A stretch of 64,000 bases of DNA from Dactylellina haptotyla (GCA_031310005.1 CM062379.1:4030001-4094000), one strand, 5' to 3'. Positions 24,577 to 36,579 are shown, numbered from the stretch's first letter. Notes: a model not told the origin generated them from the letters alone. Numbers and translations: made by a program.

Positions 24577-25394
24577 ATGGCGCAACTTCAATACAATGAC
24601 CTCAACGCGGATAAATTCCCGGATCCGGTTGAACCGATCAAGATAGACAAGTTCAACATATCGGCCGCGACGGTGGATATGAAGGATCCTATCAGTAGGT
24701 AACACATCCCATTTCCTATAGACTCTGCTAACAAAACTCAGCTGCCTCTATGATCGGTCTCTTCACAGTCCATGCCCTTATCCGTCGCAGCCTTCGATGC
24801 GTCGCTCGCCAGGCCCGAAGCGTGGAAGGCTCCCAGCGCCCGGCTTTCGTTACATATGCCAAAGCAACCTTCCACGTCCTTGAGAGCCACCACGGTCACG
24901 AGGAGAATCTCTGGTTCCCATTAATGAAGCCCTACATTGACTTTGCCGAGTCGAGTCACGAGCACGAAGAAATTGAGAGCCTACTCCACCAGAATATCGA
25001 ATACATGAAGGTTTGCGAGGAACACGTGAAGGGCGGACCGAAGGCCCCTGAGTGGCCAGGCGAGGAAATATCTTCGACAACCGAACGCCTCCTCGAGCTC
25101 TTGCTACCCCATTTGCAGAAAGAGGAAACACTGGCGTGCCTCTATGGCCGCCGGGTGCCGCTCTCCATTTATGAAGAATTCGAGAAGAAAATCGAGAAAG
25201 CAGTGATGGATGAAATGAAGAAACAGGGTATGATTTGGTCAGCCGCCTACCAGTTCAGGCACTTTAATGCAAAGGAGAAGGAGATCTGGCCACCAATGCC
25301 CAAACTCGTTCGTATGGTCTTTGAGCTTTTCGGCTGGCTGGGTTACGGTAAGATTCTTGCCTTCGGGCCTACAGAGGAGGAATTGCATAATTAG
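24577..25394 (+). CDS. Hemerythrin HHE cation-binding domain protein
   Basis: Two exons, 24577..24694 and 24742..25394, give 256 residues. The intron is only 47 bases (GTAGGT donor, GCTAAC, TCAG acceptor). The HHE fold is a four-helix bundle holding two irons through His, Asp and Glu. Candidate ligands seen: His50 (FTVHALIRR), His89/90/92 with Glu93/94 (ESHHGHEENLWFP), His112/114 with Glu115/116 (SSHEHEEI), and His163 with Glu167 (LPHLQKEE). The middle and C-terminal parts (MPKLVRMVFELFGWLGYGK) follow the common fungal HHE architecture. Possible roles are oxygen, nitric oxide or iron handling; substrate not determined. There is no signal peptide, so it is probably cytosolic. A TATA box lies upstream and two AATAAA signals downstream. 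Its 3' end is duplicated about 1.57 kb downstream. Confidence 0.9.
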
Positions 25395-26060
25395 TTTGTT
25401 TTAGTCGTTGGTATTGACAGTAATTGTACATAGAATTCATTTGTGTTTAGCGATTTCAATTTTTGAATACTATCATCTTATATAATTATCAATACCCTAT
25501 GTAGAAATAAACCCCCTAATAAACGTGCGACGTGTAGAATTGCGAAGATAGAATTCGCCGAGGCCTGAAGCCCAGCCAGGATTTTGATGGTCGGTTGAAC
25601 TTGCGTTTTCAACTTGCATTTTCACCAGTGGCAGCAGCGATCTTTTCATTGTAACTCTACTTCGAAAATTTTGCTTGATCTACCTCGTTACATGCTGTAG
25701 GTATTAAGTAACCCAACTTGCCAAGGGGTTGAGATCTATTTCAAATGCTGTGGAGTCTTATCTCCAGCTTTCGACACTTGGGTCCCGTATTGAAATTCAA
25801 TACCATGCGATATCGCTTTATCTGGACAAATCAACATCCGCAAATGATCTTCTTTCTGTGAATCAAGCTACCAGACTATTTTCTACCACGTTCTAAGTGT
25901 TTCTTACAGGTTTGATAGAATATATGGGGTAAAAGTATTAAAGTTACAAATATTAATATACTTGGGCATGGGCTGGAGTAAACTTCCAATGGTGGTCTTG
26001 GGAAAGGGCGGTGTCGTTGACATACAAACGATCTTACGAACGAGATTGATTCGATAAATA
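25365..26060 (+). repeat. Diverged direct repeat, copy A (3' end and flank of the hemerythrin gene)
   Basis: Copy A of a pair with 26931-27500. Shared exact stretches: CCTACAGAGG at 25368, AATTGTACATAGAAT at 25422, TGCGACGTGTAGA at 25526 and CCAATGGTGGT at 25986. Sequence between the anchors is alignable but diverged. Confidence 0.7.
25506..25523 (+). terminator. Poly(A) signals of the hemerythrin-domain gene
   Basis: Two AATAAA hexamers, 25506-25511 and 25518-25523, lie 110-130 bases after the stop codon. Confidence 0.45.
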
Positions 26061-26930
26061 GCCCTAGCGGTCGGTGTCTCGACTTTCAGTAGCTACAGGA
26101 CCCGGGTATCCATCGAGATTATATGCTCAGGAGTCAGTTTCAGGGACATTCTAACGTATCAGTTCTCAGCGCCTGTGTAAACTATTCTGCCAACAAATAC
26201 CGTACAGGATAACCGTCTAGTGACCCTCCCCGTGTTTCAGCAAAACTTAGAAAAAGTATGGAAACTATACATCCTTGGAATAGAGTATTGTTAGAATTAC
26301 CTACGTAGTGATAAACTAACTAGTTATGAGCCTAGCTATCCGCATTAGTCTGAGCGGCGCCCGAAAGTTCTTGCCAGACCATACTCGCACATCTGCATAC
26401 ATTGACGTACATTTGCTATCTAACTCACAATCACAAACACATATACGATAGATAATTTGAAACAAATAATAACAGCCCCTCGATATTTGTGCATAGCCCG
26501 TTCGAAAACCCGATTGACGGCCTAATATCGTCTCCTCAGATTGCCTAAGAATCTTTCAGTATTCCTCAATCACTACCATCCTGAATCGTTCGAATCAGGA
26601 AGTACCACTTCCAAGCTCCCGATTTTTGCTTTATTACCAGATTGGGGTGCTACCGAGATTAGGTGTTACGTGGTACAACGCTACCAAGACTAGGAATCCA
26701 ACTTAACAAACCATACAACAATTAAGTAATTACGAGACCGATAACAATTTTTGGGTTCCATTTAGTCTCGTTGCCAGACGCTGGTGTTGCCCAGTCTTGT
26801 ACCTAGAGGTGTTGCCCAGTTGTGGTTCCATTATATGTATGTTGCAACACAACCTCAACAAATCAAGCTGATGTCGATAGTGGTTAGCAGGATGCCTGGA
26901 AACGAATCAGCCTACAATATTTCAGCCTTC

Positions 26931-27500
26931 CAGCCTACAGAGGGAGGTGGAAAATTTAAGTAATTTTTTAGTTGTTTAAGTAATAGGAATTGTACATAGA
27001 ATCCATTACGTTGATCCCGTTGAGTGATTTCAAAATCTAAACACAATCATGTCATCAATAGCACAAAGGTACTGGAGGAAACGTAGCAAATATGCGACGT
27101 GTAGATATATCATTTGCTAAGTCTAGAGAATCGGTGTTCCGCAGACGCGCATTCTTAGCAGTAACAGTGGCAACCTTTTTACGATAATTCTAATCCCCAA
27201 AGTTATTTTATCACCCACCATTCGGTCTCATACATAAAATCATTAGCATGCAATATCGCCCGACAAATTCAATCCTCCTAAGGGGCTGCACCCAAGTCAC
27301 GGAAGCTTAGAGTTACAGACATTATTACGATATTTCAGGGCGAAAGAAGTTCCTGTAGCACTTTCAAACATTTCTATAGGACTATAAATGGCGTCAGGTT
27401 TAAAGTTGCCAATGGTGGTATTATGACAGTTAGTATCTCTGACACGCTGGTTCTGTTTCATGCACCATGCAAAGAGCTCGATTGATAGATAGATAGATGC
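26931..27500 (+). pseudogene. Diverged direct repeat, copy B: remnant of a duplicated hemerythrin gene 3' end and flank
   Basis: Anchors of copy A recur at 26934, 26988, 27093 and 27409. The offset is 1566-1567 over the first three and 1423 at the last, so copy B is about 143 bases shorter in its middle. The left end corresponds to only the final few codons of the hemerythrin gene; the upstream coding part is not found in 26080-26920. This is best read as the tail of an old tandem gene duplication whose coding body was lost or replaced. Confidence 0.6.
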
Positions 27501-28157
27501 CGATATATTGGTTAATTTCACAAGCAGCATTTTTTTCTTCTGAGTTCTATGGTGAAATAAGTACTAGTGTCTGCAGGATTCTGCGTGATTGTTGATGCCA
27601 GTGAACGGGAGTGAGGATTAAGTTGATTTGAAGCAATTTTAGAGATATCCTACATAATTGGCCAAGTTCAAATAAGTGTGCCAGGACGGATGAGGGTCGT
27701 GATGGAAGGGATAGTTATCGATTCGCCTGGTCGCCTGCCATTTGGGGGAGATTTTGGAGGTCTATATAGTTTTATAGTCGTAGCGAGGGAGTCGTCCCCG
27801 AACGGCGCTTCGGCCCAAACTATTAATACCAATGCCTTGCGTATTCCAACCTTGATTGCCAATATAATAGCAATTGAATAATGATTCACCAGCTCCAGCC
27901 CGAATCGTTCAATTCGATAGCTCTCGATTCGATAGAGGACTAGTGATTTTGCTCATGTTGTGCAGCACGTAGGACAGATTAAAATCCAGTCCTAAAATTG
28001 GAGATGTAGTGGTTGCTGTCTAGATATATGCTTGTGTGCGTATATTGTTGTGTGGTGGGCCCACTGCTTTACGATTGCTTACTACCTTCACCCATTCTGC
28101 CGCTTTCAAATCTAACCATGTTTATATTTGTATTTCCCGGTCCGTGTCTCAACAGCA

Positions 28158-28250
28158 GCCGGTATCGTATAGTGGTTAGTACGTATCGTTGTGGATTCCG
28201 AAAGGTCAAACACTCCCGATACAACCTCAGTTCGATTCTGAGTGCCGGCA
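28158..28250 (+). tRNA. tRNA-His (anticodon GTG) with a 21-base intron
   Basis: The sequence folds as a full cloverleaf: acceptor GCCGGTA pairs with TGCCGGC (one G-T pair), D arm with TAGTGGTTAGTA, anticodon stem TATCG/CGATA, loop TTGTGGC after splicing, and T arm CTCAG-TTCGATT-CTGAG. The anticodon is 28191-28193. The intron at 28195-28215 sits one base 3' of the anticodon, the canonical nuclear position. The mature end is the discriminator A at 28250; CCA and the extra 5' G of tRNA-His are added after transcription. The body closely follows yeast tRNA-His. Confidence 0.93.
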
Positions 28251-29974
28251 AACTGTCCTCACTCATTTTTTTGCTTGGTGAGCCAAAAATTTTGCGAAGG
28301 TTTGTTGCCGGTTTGGGCACGTTTGCCTGGAAAGTGTTGTTTTGGGATGTTCGACGGTGTGTGTATATTGATAGTAGTAGATCAGGATAGCTTTTTGTGC
28401 GTAGATGTGTCATGTGTCATCAAATTGCCAAAATGGGTTTATGAAGAAGGATGGATGACGAGCGTCCAGTTGTGACTAGTTAAACTGTGACTATTTATTT
28501 GCATGTTGAGTTGGATATGCATAGTGGGCGGGACTTTAGAAATTCCTGTTGTAAAGTTTCTGTGGGTTGGTTGTGTACTGTTGACCTTATATATTTTATT
28601 TCTAAGTCGTATATTCCCTGAGCGTAAATGTTATTGGGTTGCTCGAATTGGAACCATGGACTTTAAACGGTACTTAAGCCGTACTGGAATAAGATTCGAT
28701 TGACTTGATGAGATTTATTGATGGCGCACATTGTATGTTCGGGTGGACAGATATCCAATTGATTGCGGCCACAAACGCAATCGACTCGTTGGATTCAATG
28801 CCACGTAAAGATTCAGTATGACCAACGTTATTTTACTATAGTTGTTCAATCAAGTCAAAACGATGCAGCTACAAGGCCTCCTCCATACATACCCCGGGGT
28901 TCTAATCCAAGAGAGGTCTGAGATTGGTATAGGATGGCCACGACGATGCAAGATATCATCGACTAAGTGACAGTTAACTAGTTGCCGATTGGCGTCCAAG
29001 CATTCTCCTCCGTCCCACACCAACTGCTCGAATTGCTGAATAGCGTTGCTAAAAATAGCAATAGTCTTCGAGTTGAAGCCTCCCCGTGTATGTCGTCAGA
29101 CTTATATACATATATATTCACACAGTTGTATGGTTTGGAAACGAAGTCGTTTGTAAGGCCGACAGTTTTTGGTTATTCGCTAGCGTTCCTTAAAACTGTG
29201 CATTTTCGGTGATTATCTCGTACATTATAATAATCGATGAGTATTCATTTTTATTACTATATATATTCAGCCTTAAAACCTCCTGATGAGATATTTTATT
29301 TTCTGAAACAGTGCGTGCTGAAGGGGTTGGAACTTTGGTAGTTTAAGACATAGTTCCTCCCATCTATAGAATGCCTTTGGACTGGATAAGGTACCGGGCC
29401 CATATAAACAAAGCCGCTTTTGTCACGTACTAATAACCCCTCTTTCTAGTTTGCAGAACCAAACGCATATTGGTGTTCCGTTCGACCATCCTAGTAGTTT
29501 ATAAATCATTGATATGGAAGACATTTCCGTTTGAATTATTGAGCGTAGGATAGATACTTGGCTCAGCCGTGGAGCGCTTGGTAGATGAATTATTGAAGTT
29601 TGGCTACTAATATAAATATTTACCGGCTTTATTCTGTTAAGGGGGGCTAACGGGTGACCGCTTTGATAGCTTCTATATTCTCAAATTTAATAAAACTTAT
29701 CTGTATAGCTATAGCTATTCATTTTGGGTGGCTAATCTAGTATCGTCGTCTTTCTCTCGCGGGTATATATATGCAAATTGCATTAAGTTCAATCAAATAG
29801 TTGACAAGGTATTCTTATTTCAGGATCGCGGTCATGAACGCTGGGTTGTAGAATGCGATTTCCAGATCATCCTGCCACCAATTGTCTGCTATAGCTATCC
29901 ACCTCAACGAAGACACAACTACGTCTATTTCATGGCAAATGTAAAGCATCTTCTAACAGTGAATTATTCTCTAC

Positions 29975-29998
29975 TCCTTTTTTATATATAAAAAAGGA
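29975..29998. repeat. Perfect 24-base palindrome
   Basis: TCCTTTTTTATA followed by its exact reverse complement. Such a sequence could form a cruciform or hairpin. No gene end is recognised next to it, so no role is claimed. Confidence 0.7.
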
Positions 29999-32900
29999 AT
30001 GCCACGTGATTGAATAGGTTTTGATTTAATTCGGTAAAGCATCACATTTAATATGTGAGAGCATTTGAGAAGTAACGCTTTTGGATGTGATTATATATTA
30101 TTCCCTATTCACGCCTGGCTTGTTTTCTGATGTTCACTTACCAGTTATACCGTTGGTCAGCATTACTGTATATATTGAATATGTTAGAGGTTTATAAGCT
30201 GTTTTGAATTGATAGAGACTAAACATGCTGCAGCGTTCGTATGCGCAACAGCTTGCAGTAAATAATCCGAGAGATATATCAATGCAGTTGGAGGTAAAAA
30301 GGGTGGGCTACTAGTGAATATATTTACGAGGAAGTAATATCGCAGAAGTTCCAGCGCCTTCCTCTTCCTTTTAGCACTCAACTACCATGCCAAAGCAAAG
30401 CAGAAATAAGAAGAGGCTATATATTATTGCGACGATATAGAAACCATAAGGGCACGCTTGGCGATGAGATTATTCAAAATTGAAACACCGATTCACGAAT
30501 TCACCGTTGTATCTGGATACTCTTCGAAGGGAGGCGCTATTCATGATTCGTCAATCTCAAGACATGTAGTAACTGGGTCCAAGATAGCTGAATAGGATGG
30601 TATTAGCAATATATTTCGGAGTCTGCCGCTGACCAAAATTATATACGTCAAATAAGATTGCACGGCCACTCGCGTCCATCAGAGGCCACAAAAGTTGTTT
30701 TGTATATGTAATTTGAAAAGATAAAAATATTGTAACCCTTGCCCTTGTAACGTGGACATCTATTCGAGGATAATTTAGCAATGCTGTTCAAAATTAAGAT
30801 CTGAGATCTACTAGCAAATGTTCCACCTGTGCCATAACCAGGGTGGACACCCCTGCTGGAAAGCAGCCTGTTGAAATCCTGGACAGACATTATTCTGATT
30901 GATATTACGAGATAGTACCACTCCACTAGTTTGTACTGATTGTTCGATCGCGTTTTTTCGAACGACCAAAAAGCTTGAATCCAGCAGCGACTTAAACCTC
31001 GAAATCACCAAGAAAACACCGTACTAGGCATAAGTTTGCAACAATTTAACAATAACTATTGTAGCAGCCAACGTTATCCTCCGCACAAGCCCATTGAGGC
31101 TGGGTCTGTCATGCGGTAGATATCAGTTTGGGAATCACATTGGATGCATTACATATGCATCTGCAGCGAAACTATCACACTTTTTAGCCAAAGATACCTG
31201 CTAATCGATTGCGAACCGTGTATTTTACAAGTCACTGGGAAAATTGGCCATCCTCGTAATTTTAGGGAAACTTTGCAAGGATGACAAGCTGTCGAACTTG
31301 CGTGCTCAAAGTGCAAGCCATCACTTCCTCGAAGCGGGTGCGAATACGAAGGAATTGCTGCATGGGGAACGCCTGCGTTTAGCGTTTGATTGGATTAGAA
31401 GAATACTCTCGCAATGCTAACGGAATCCGTGGATGATCGAATCTGGTTTCGCATTAATATGAAACGGTTGTGATCATCTGCCGAAAAAAAAAAAAAAAAA
31501 AGCTACCAAGCGAGGACACTCGCCAAAGAACACCTCTTCGCCTGCCTTCCTCGGACTTGGCTTTGTCGGTTGTGTGAGGCGTCCGTCTTCTTATCCGGAT
31601 ATCCGCTTCCCTTCCGCGTTCGAGCCAAGTTCCCGAGTTCAGGATCTGACCAGGCAAAATTCGTCCCACGAGCTCTTCACAACGAGTCCAAAGCAAAATA
31701 ACACCTTTTGAGTTTCCGGTCACGCATGCAATGTACAACAGCATTTGTTCTGGACATGGCGTCTGTTAGAGAGATCTGCACACTAGGCTGGCGGGATTCG
31801 GTGCGTGATCAACCGGCTTCAGCTTCCGCAGGGTTGCAAAAGCCAGACACTGTTGATACCAGGCGTCCATTGTCTCTCAAATGCAAAAACCTTTTTCTGA
31901 CAAAATTTCACAGATCAACCCAAACTTTGGCGAGTCTAGAGGCGGGCCGTTAAAGCAATCGGAGTGGTAATATTGTTTTCCTTGGCGTGCATTTAGTCAT
32001 GTTCTGGTGCGACCCCACCTGGTTGTAGGCGTTCAGGCCAATCGACTTGCAACTGTGCAAAGCGCGTTCGACGGGAATTCACCTTCGCATGCTGCGTGGG
32101 GATGGATTGCGGTTGTCTCCGTCGATTGCTCCAATTCTTGGAATACGTGTTCTTGCGTCTTCGCGTCTGTCGACAGAGAATGGAGAGAGGGAGGGAGCGG
32201 CAAGTGTCGAGGTGGGGACATCATGATACACTCTGGTGCTCTGACCACTCGGAAGAGGCCCCACAACCGCACCTGACAGCCTTTCGGACGAGAAGGGGAG
32301 GAAGGGATGGCCAAGGGAGGGGATTTTTTTACCCAAACGGGACCACCTCGCTTCCCTCGGTAAATGGCCATCTTTCTGATTCATGCCATCCGGCCTGAAT
32401 TAAATTAATGCCAGCGGGGATTGAGGATTTTAAACGATGGCTTCGTTTTTAAGGTTGGTTTGCGTCAAGCTTTGACAGCCGCGGGGCATCGCACAGTTGG
32501 GGTCGTCGACGTTATCAAGATTTATTCCAGTCGGAATATCTCTTGATCGTTCACCTACGACTGCCTCTCGAACGAGGCTAGCTCGCGCTGACGAACGAAC
32601 ATCACTACTGGATTGCGGAATAGCTTCAACTGGTGTGATAGTTTGCAACCAGCGTCTTGCTGCAATAAGAGATGGAGGCGAAAACAACGGCCGTGCAAGA
32701 TGAAATCGATTTGTTCAGCCCGGTATTGTGCTCGCTAGCTGTTTTATATAGCACGATGGCTGCAGGTAAATAATATTATCATCGCGAGCTATTGCTGACA
32801 TGCTACTAGTGCCATCACACATACAGTAACCTAGGCCTGGGCGGTTGCTTCCTGTGGTGTCGAAATACAAAGATGCGCATCACCCAAGATTGGTGACGGG

Positions 32901-33539
32901 GAACCTCCAGGCGCAAGGCTCGACCTTCGCTAGCGTGGAATTCAGCGGAGGGTCGGTGTGGGTACCCATTCCTTTCCGTCTTGAGATTGAGATAATGAAC
33001 CAGAGGGGAGCCGCTAGAGGGGAGGTGGACTCCCCCTTCCTGCCTTCCTTCCCGATTCTCATACCCACTGTAGTAATTTGCAACCCCCCTCGAATCAGTA
33101 GCTGTCTTTTCTTCTTTCCCCTTTTCCCGTATTCAGATTATTATTATTTTTTATTCTATTTTTTACGCCCAAGTATTTTCGATTTATTTTCATATATAGT
33201 GCAGACGCACCTACCTGGCCCGGGCCCCTTAGCGGACGGATCGTTATACGGTACTCTCGTTCGAGTCTCGCATCCGAGAAGAGGAATTGCATTGGGAGCC
33301 CATGTCCAGCCGGTGGATCTGATATCTGGGGTCTCTGCACACTTTCCTCGGCCACGCCGGCTTTATCCCTCACACACACTCGTATTATCCCATCTCGTTA
33401 ATATTCCCGCTGCACACGACGAGGGAAGAAGGAAGGAAGGGAAGACGTAAGGAAGGAAAACAAAATACCCCCATCCGCAGCACACGCCCGCACCGTTCGG
33501 GGTTTCTCTCTTTTTCCTCTTTATCGCTCAACCAGGCCC

Positions 33540-33583
33540 TGCTGCTGCTGCTGCTTACTTACTTGCTTGCTTGCTGCTGCTGC
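33540..33583 (+). repeat. CTG / CTTR microsatellite in the leader of the 33954 gene
   Basis: CTG repeats, then CTTA/CTTG repeats, then CTG repeats again. Confidence 0.8.
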
Positions 33584-33728
33584 AACCACCCCGTCGACCA
33601 ACCAAGCCAGCCTGCTAGCCAGCTTGTGCTCGCTGCCATTGCTTGCATCCTGCTCGCCGTCCTGGCTTTTCCTCCCTCACTCTCTCTCCTGCCCTCCTGG
33701 CCGAATCTGTTCTGTCGTTCTGTCGTAC

Positions 33729-33751
33729 GTTCGTTCGTTCGTTCGTTCGTT
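33729..33751 (+). repeat. TTCG microsatellite in the leader of the 33954 gene
   Basis: Five tandem copies of a GTTC/TTCG unit. Confidence 0.8.
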
Positions 33752-33953
33752 GTTGGAGGTTGTTTCATCCGTCGTGCAACACACCCGCCAAAACAGCCTG
33801 ATTCCCTCTCTCTCCCTCTTCTCGACTCCCTCTTCCCCCCTCCCTTCCTCCACCAACAAAAACAATCACCTACAAACACACTTCGAAAACAAACAACAGC
33901 AAGAATACCCAGCCGACAGCCTGACTTGTTCGACTCGCGCCTTGTAGACAGTA

Positions 33954-35219
33954 ATGTCGCAGATGGAGGGCGTCACGTACGGCCGGCCGATGAGTGCTGC
34001 TGCCCGGGCGGCCGCCCTTCGCGCAAAGATGGCTGGTGCGGGTATCAAACTCCCCAACTCTGCTGCGATGGGCCGCGTCGGCATTGCGAACGAACCGACG
34101 TACCTCGCTGCCCTCGACAAACTCACAACCATCACGGAAAAGTGGCTGGCGAGTATAGAACAGCTGAAGGAATCCGCTCAGAAACAACAGCAGAAACGGA
34201 CAAGGCCGGACGATCCGGCCTCAAGTGATGAAAGGGTACATAAAACGCCACTTTACAAACTTGCTGCGAGAAAGAAAGCTGAAGACGTCATGATGAAGGA
34301 GGCCTCCCGTATCATTGACGACAACTCTTCTGGAAAGTCCGTCGGCTCGAACGAACGCATCAGACCCAGTACACCTCCTCCGTTGCCGAAAATCGTAGAA
34401 CCTCGAACCATCGTCGGAAAGCCCAGGACGCCGGCACCAACCTCGCATCCTGCTCCAAAAGTCGACACAGTACCGAAGAGCGTGGCTGACGCCGTCCTAC
34501 CGAATTCGACGCCGGACGCTACCAATCAGGACCTACTGCCGACTCTAGGGCTCTTTCGACCACCGGTTACCGCTCACACATCAATCGCCAGCATACCCCC
34601 CACGCCGCCGGCATTTGCGACACCTTCCTTGGCCACGCCCGGCGAAACTTACGGCCTGGAGCAGTCACCGGCTCCGGCCCCGCCAACCATAGTCGCGCCC
34701 ACGCCTCTGCCGTTGCTGGTGCTCCCATCTGACAGCTGCTTGAAGGTCGACACGAGTGTCAAATCGGCGGATGCCTTATCGACATCTTCGGCGAAAAAGC
34801 GGCGGTTATCGTCAAAAACAATCCTGGAAAGCCTCATGGAGAAGAAATCTAGGAGTGCGATTTGGTACGACGGCGAAACCCAAAAGATGTTCCACGACAT
34901 GGTGTTCGAAATGTCCCAGCAGATCCAATCGATGAAACGAGAAGGGAGGATAGTGATGTTTACCAAGGACCCCAGGTGCAGGAATCTGTTGCTCAATTTG
35001 GACACCATGCTGCAAAAGTCTCTCAGGACCGTTGAAGTATCGAGCTTTCTCTTCCTGAAGGGCAAGGCGGACATCAGACAGGTTGATACCCTTAAAACCG
35101 ACCTTGAGGGATCCTTGAAAGATATCGCTGAATTCAAGAAGAGCGGTTGGACCATGGCTGGTGCCGATGAAGACGATGACGAAGATGATGATTCCGAAAG
35201 CGACGAAGAATCAGAGTAG
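33954..35219 (+). CDS. Unrecognised acidic-tailed protein
   Basis: A single exon of 421 residues; the family is not recognised. Seen: an Ala-rich basic N-terminus (SAAARAAALRAKMAGAGIKL) likely to form a helix; a charged helical region near 55-115; a long Pro/Thr/Ala-rich linker at about 125-260; a basic patch (SSAKKRRLSSKTI) near 277-289 that may be a nuclear signal; a predicted helical C-terminal domain at about 290-400 including TQKMFHDMVFEMSQQIQSMK; and an Asp/Glu/Ser-rich tail. These features suggest a nuclear, possibly chromatin-related protein, but that is inference. The start is strongly supported: 33954 is the first ATG in about 650 bases of pyrimidine-rich leader. Confidence 0.8.
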   Translation: MSQMEGVTYGRPMSAAARAAALRAKMAGAGIKLPNSAAMGRVGIANEPTYLAALDKLTTITEKWLASIEQLKESAQKQQQKRTRPDDPASSDERVHKTPLYKLAARKKAEDVMMKEASRIIDDNSSGKSVGSNERIRPSTPPPLPKIVEPRTIVGKPRTPAPTSHPAPKVDTVPKSVADAVLPNSTPDATNQDLLPTLGLFRPPVTAHTSIASIPPTPPAFATPSLATPGETYGLEQSPAPAPPTIVAPTPLPLLVLPSDSCLKVDTSVKSADALSTSSAKKRRLSSKTILESLMEKKSRSAIWYDGETQKMFHDMVFEMSQQIQSMKREGRIVMFTKDPRCRNLLLNLDTMLQKSLRTVEVSSFLFLKGKADIRQVDTLKTDLEGSLKDIAEFKKSGWTMAGADEDDDEDDDSESDEESE

Positions 35220-36579
35220 TTCTTCGGTCTTGCGCGTCATCTCCTACACCACTTCGTCTATTACGCCAATTTCTTATTATACGTAAACCAAACGGCCGTT
35301 CTTCACAGACGATTATACGAAACGCTCATGATACCGACGGTGGCGGCGGCCCTTTGTCAGTTTCGGAACAAACATATCCACTCACTACAATATCTACCTA
35401 GAGGCGATTTATATCCCTGTTCGGAGTCTTTCCAACCCTTTTTGCAGCGTCTTCGGTTCGAGATGGCCATTCTCCCATTCTCCAGCTTTTATATATCTTT
35501 TTTTATTCTACATCTTTTCCTTCCTCGATTTCTTTTGCATCAAGCTATTTAGCGGGCCCCATTCCGGATTTGCATAGACTACCAACTTTTTTTTTTTTAC
35601 AAACTAAAAAAAAAAGTCATCTACTCTCCTTGTACCATTTTCTTTGTCCTTCTTGGTCGTTTGTTTTTTGGCGGAAGCGTCGGCATTACGATACTGCCCT
35701 TTTTTTTTCACCCCGAGTCTCAATAGCGAGCCCTTTCATATATTACTTATATATTGCTTATAAATATCATTACCTCTTTCCCTTGCTGCTAATCTGGACC
35801 GTTCCCCTAACTGGCATGTAAACCTTCTAGGACTGTTACTACTCCGCCATTCGTTGAAGCACCTGCGATCGACCTTTTTCCTTTTTCTGCTCTTTTCCAA
35901 CGGCGTTTTTTTGTGTACATATACATGTTTTTCTTCTTGAAGCGGTGATGCAAGTTCCGGCGCCCGGTTGATGCCTGTCGTTCGTTTAGGATTGCCGTGT
36001 GCCTCGTTCATATCTTTGTTCTCTCCTCGTTTTCGCTTCTAGACTGTATTATTAGAACCCTTTTCATCGAAACGAGTCCGTCAATAACGAGAGGCCCGTC
36101 CAAAGCGTAGAACCCCCAGTAGGATCCGCCCGGGCATATATTAGAAATGCGCTGTGCTGGTGGCGGCCTGATCCTGCCAGCAGGCTGACGTGCCTTGTGT
36201 CCCGGTGCACGTTACCCTGCTCACCTCACCAAACTCAACCTCACAAACTCCATCCCACCTCAACACCCCACCCGCACCGCGTCTCTTCTCCTCCTCCTCC
36301 TCCTTCCATCATACTCCCCCAGCTTCTACCATCCTACAAACAAGAATCCTTTACCGCCTCCCTCTGTCCAGACAAGGTATATAAAGAGTCTCGCCTTCGC
36401 TGTCTGCCGTGCTGATTTCATTCATTCATCCTTGACGCTAAGCCCGCCAGATTACTCACACAACCGTCCCACCGTCCCTCCCACCGCACAACTTGCTCAA
36501 GCTGTCGTCCAAACGTAAAGCAGAGATCCCATCTGCCCCATCGAGTCCTTCGCTCTCTCGTCCGAGGAAGGTTATAGCC
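35220..36579. other. Intergenic region upstream of Uba1
   Basis: T-rich 3' flank on the left; C-rich tract at about 36200-36340 on the right; TATA box near 36378. No gene is seen. Confidence 0.6.
36378..36385 (+). promoter_or_regulatory. TATA box of Uba1
   Basis: TATATAAA about 200 bases upstream of the Uba1 ATG, after a C-rich tract. Confidence 0.5.

Larger units (their letters stand above)
25395..28157. other. Gene-poor AT-rich region downstream of the hemerythrin gene
   Basis: Contains the two diverged repeat copies described separately. Between them (about 26080-26920) no gene is recognisable. A short GATA microsatellite lies at about 27485-27499. Open frames at 27668-27889 occur on both strands with no domain. 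Confidence 0.5.
28251..33953. other. Gene-poor region from tRNA-His to the leader of the next gene
   Basis: AT-rich to about 31400, then GC-richer. It holds a perfect palindrome at 29975-29998, an A-run at about 31483-31501, CTG/CTTG and TTCG repeats near 33540-33751, and a pyrimidine-rich leader. Open frames, including 32430-32687 minus and 32845-33450 plus, show no recognisable domain. Confidence 0.5.

Noticed and set aside
26672-26867. Possible solo-LTR-like fossil (TG...CA ends, internal direct repeats)
   Set aside because: No matching target-site duplication, no second copy and no internal element parts were seen, so the family cannot be supported.
27668-27889. Overlapping frames of about 70 codons on opposite strands
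   Set aside because: No domain on either strand, and mirror-open frames are usual in such sequence.
28668-28690. GTACTTAAGCC resembling a 5S rRNA core
   Set aside because: Only this short match is present; the rest of a 5S gene is absent and the stretch is a local inverted repeat.
31483-31501. A-run as the tail of a retroposed element
   Set aside because: No element body, target duplication or second copy can be recognised upstream.
33563-34228. Long upstream frames overlapping the gene at 33954
   Set aside because: They have no ATG (only TTG) and follow microsatellite composition; they belong to the leader.
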